A program made the translations under genes and the position numbers. The notes below the pieces were generated by a model. That model saw only the letters and a program-made list of their open reading frames with translations. It ran no database searches and was not told where the DNA came from. From Bacillota bacterium (lineage in GTDB: Bacteria; Bacillota; Clostridia; Oscillospirales; Acutalibacteraceae), in NCBI GenBank assembly GCA_023412715.1, contig JAEZCC010000015.1, positions 1 through 12,704 of the forward strand: a stretch of 12,704 bases of DNA, given 5' to 3'. Shown in pieces: positions 12,116 to 12,704 of this stretch. Numbering within the stretch: position 1 is the first letter of the stretch; each line of letters opens with the position of its first letter.

Positions 12116-12496
12116 TTATTCCCGCTGCCGGTCCGGCGTTCTTCCCAAACGGCCGCCAAAATCCAAAAAATCCCCATTTTGAGTGAGCAGAAGATCCCGC
12201 GAGCCAACAGGGAGATCCTCAAAAATCTCCTGCGGCACATTCTTAGCGGTTTCCGTGCCGTCGTCGAAACGGAACGTTACAAGATAAGAGACGCGGTGGC
12301 TCGGCATTTTCGAAGAGCCGGTTTGTTCCATCATTACTTTTTTGCCGAGTATGGTGGCATATGTTTCGACCGCGGGGGGTGCGTCATCCGTCAAACCTTT
12401 TCCGCTTTTTAAATTGTTGTGATAGCTGACAAAGCTCCAGATTACCATGCCGAAAATGAGTGCTGCAGCGCCTATTAAAATAAACACGCCTTCCAT
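12116..12496 (-). CDS. DUF2500 family protein, membrane-anchored
   Basis: This 126-residue protein has one N-terminal transmembrane helix (about 4-24) and a small extracytoplasmic or cytoplasmic beta domain. Family-like features are HNNL after the helix (26-29), the strand ATILGKKV (47-54) and the pattern VSYLVTFRFDDGTETAKNVP (69-88). The ending is a GD-L-x-x-x-G-x-F-L-x-F pattern, here SRDLLLTQNGDFLDFGG. This matches DUF2500, a family of unknown function. ATG 12496 follows GGAAGGGA. An extended -10 (TGGTATAAT) lies about 100 bp upstream. The C-terminal tail (RLGRTPDRQRE) is longer than the domain needs. Confidence 0.82.
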   Translation of the reverse strand: MEGVFILIGAAALIFGMVIWSFVSYHNNLKSGKGLTDDAPPAVETYATILGKKVMMEQTGSSKMPSHRVSYLVTFRFDDGTETAKNVPQEIFEDLPVGSRDLLLTQNGDFLDFGGRLGRTPDRQRE

Positions 12497-12596
12497 GGAT
12501 GAAATCCCTTCCTAAGTATATTTGATGACCGGCCTGATACGAGTCCGGAAAGACTCCTGAACTTTATATTTACCATGAATACGAACCATACGCCGT

Positions 12597-12605
12597 ATTA
12601 TACCA
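12597..12605 (-). promoter_or_regulatory. Possible extended -10 promoter of the DUF2500 gene
   Basis: On the minus strand TGGTATAAT (12605-12597) is a perfect extended -10, but no good -35 is seen because that position falls in a GC-rich hairpin. The leader would be about 95 bases. Confidence 0.45.
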
Positions 12606-12612
12606 TACTTTA

Positions 12613-12636
12613 CGCCGCCGCAGGAATGCGGCGGCG
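12613..12636. other. GC-rich perfect hairpin near the right edge
   Basis: CGCCGCCGC (12613-12621) and GCGGCGGCG (12628-12636) form a 9-bp perfect stem with a 6-base loop (AGGAAT). The plus-strand tail (CTATCTTTATCTT) is only moderately T-rich, so it may be a weak terminator for a gene in either direction. No gene is seen in 12497-12704. Confidence 0.5.
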
Positions 12637-12704
12637 CTATCTTTATCTTATAGATACGAAATAACCCCACAGACCGATTTGCGGCGGCCGCCCGGAAAAA
12701 GCGG

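Overview
The window looks like a chromosomal segment of a moderately GC-rich anaerobic Firmicute, most likely a clostridial relative in the Oscillospiraceae/Ruminococcaceae range. This rests on gene content (DUF1858, DUF4364, DUF3842 and CooT families), Gram-positive style Shine-Dalgarno sites, use of GTG and TTG starts, and near-consensus sigma-A type promoters. The genus cannot be fixed from the sequence alone.

Positions 1-3900 hold housekeeping and small accessory genes. A DUF1858 redox-disulfide protein (minus) is divergent from a DUF4364 protein (plus), which is followed by a DedA-family membrane protein and a strong terminator. On the minus strand lie glutamate racemase (murI), then a translationally coupled DUF3842-CooT pair. 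A 72-residue orphan gene on the plus strand has its own near-ideal promoter and terminator.

Positions 3900-6130 carry a minus-strand pair: free methionine-(R)-sulfoxide reductase (GAF family), then an APC-superfamily amino acid permease. A tRNA-Ala(GGC) gene with encoded CCA follows at 6130-6205.

Positions 6200-8290 are visibly richer in A+T than the rest and look like a small acquired module next to the tRNA, although no integrase or duplicated tRNA end is visible. At its centre is a Cro/CI-type HTH repressor with a LexA-like self-cleaving S24 domain. It is divergent from a small two-helix membrane protein with an overlapping basic 40-codon ORF. Between them lie three inverted-repeat operators spaced exactly 34 bp centre to centre. 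The outer two cover the leftward and rightward promoters. This resembles a phage-type or SOS-type switch reduced to a repressor and a small membrane effector, and is the best candidate for something undescribed here.

Positions 7730-11530 are a probable resistance/export locus. A GNAT acetyltransferase follows a MarR-type regulator on the minus strand. Divergently, a paralogous MarR-like regulator is followed by an ABC ATPase and an ABC-2 permease. The two regulator promoters are near-perfect (TTGACA-17-TATAAT and TTGACA-17-TATACT), and each carries the same AAGGYACCTT palindrome at the same distance downstream of the -10 box. The two regulators therefore probably share operators and cross-regulate the exporter.

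Positions 11530-12704 hold two minus-strand small membrane proteins (a DUF2784-like protein and a DUF2500 protein) and a GC-rich hairpin near the right edge.
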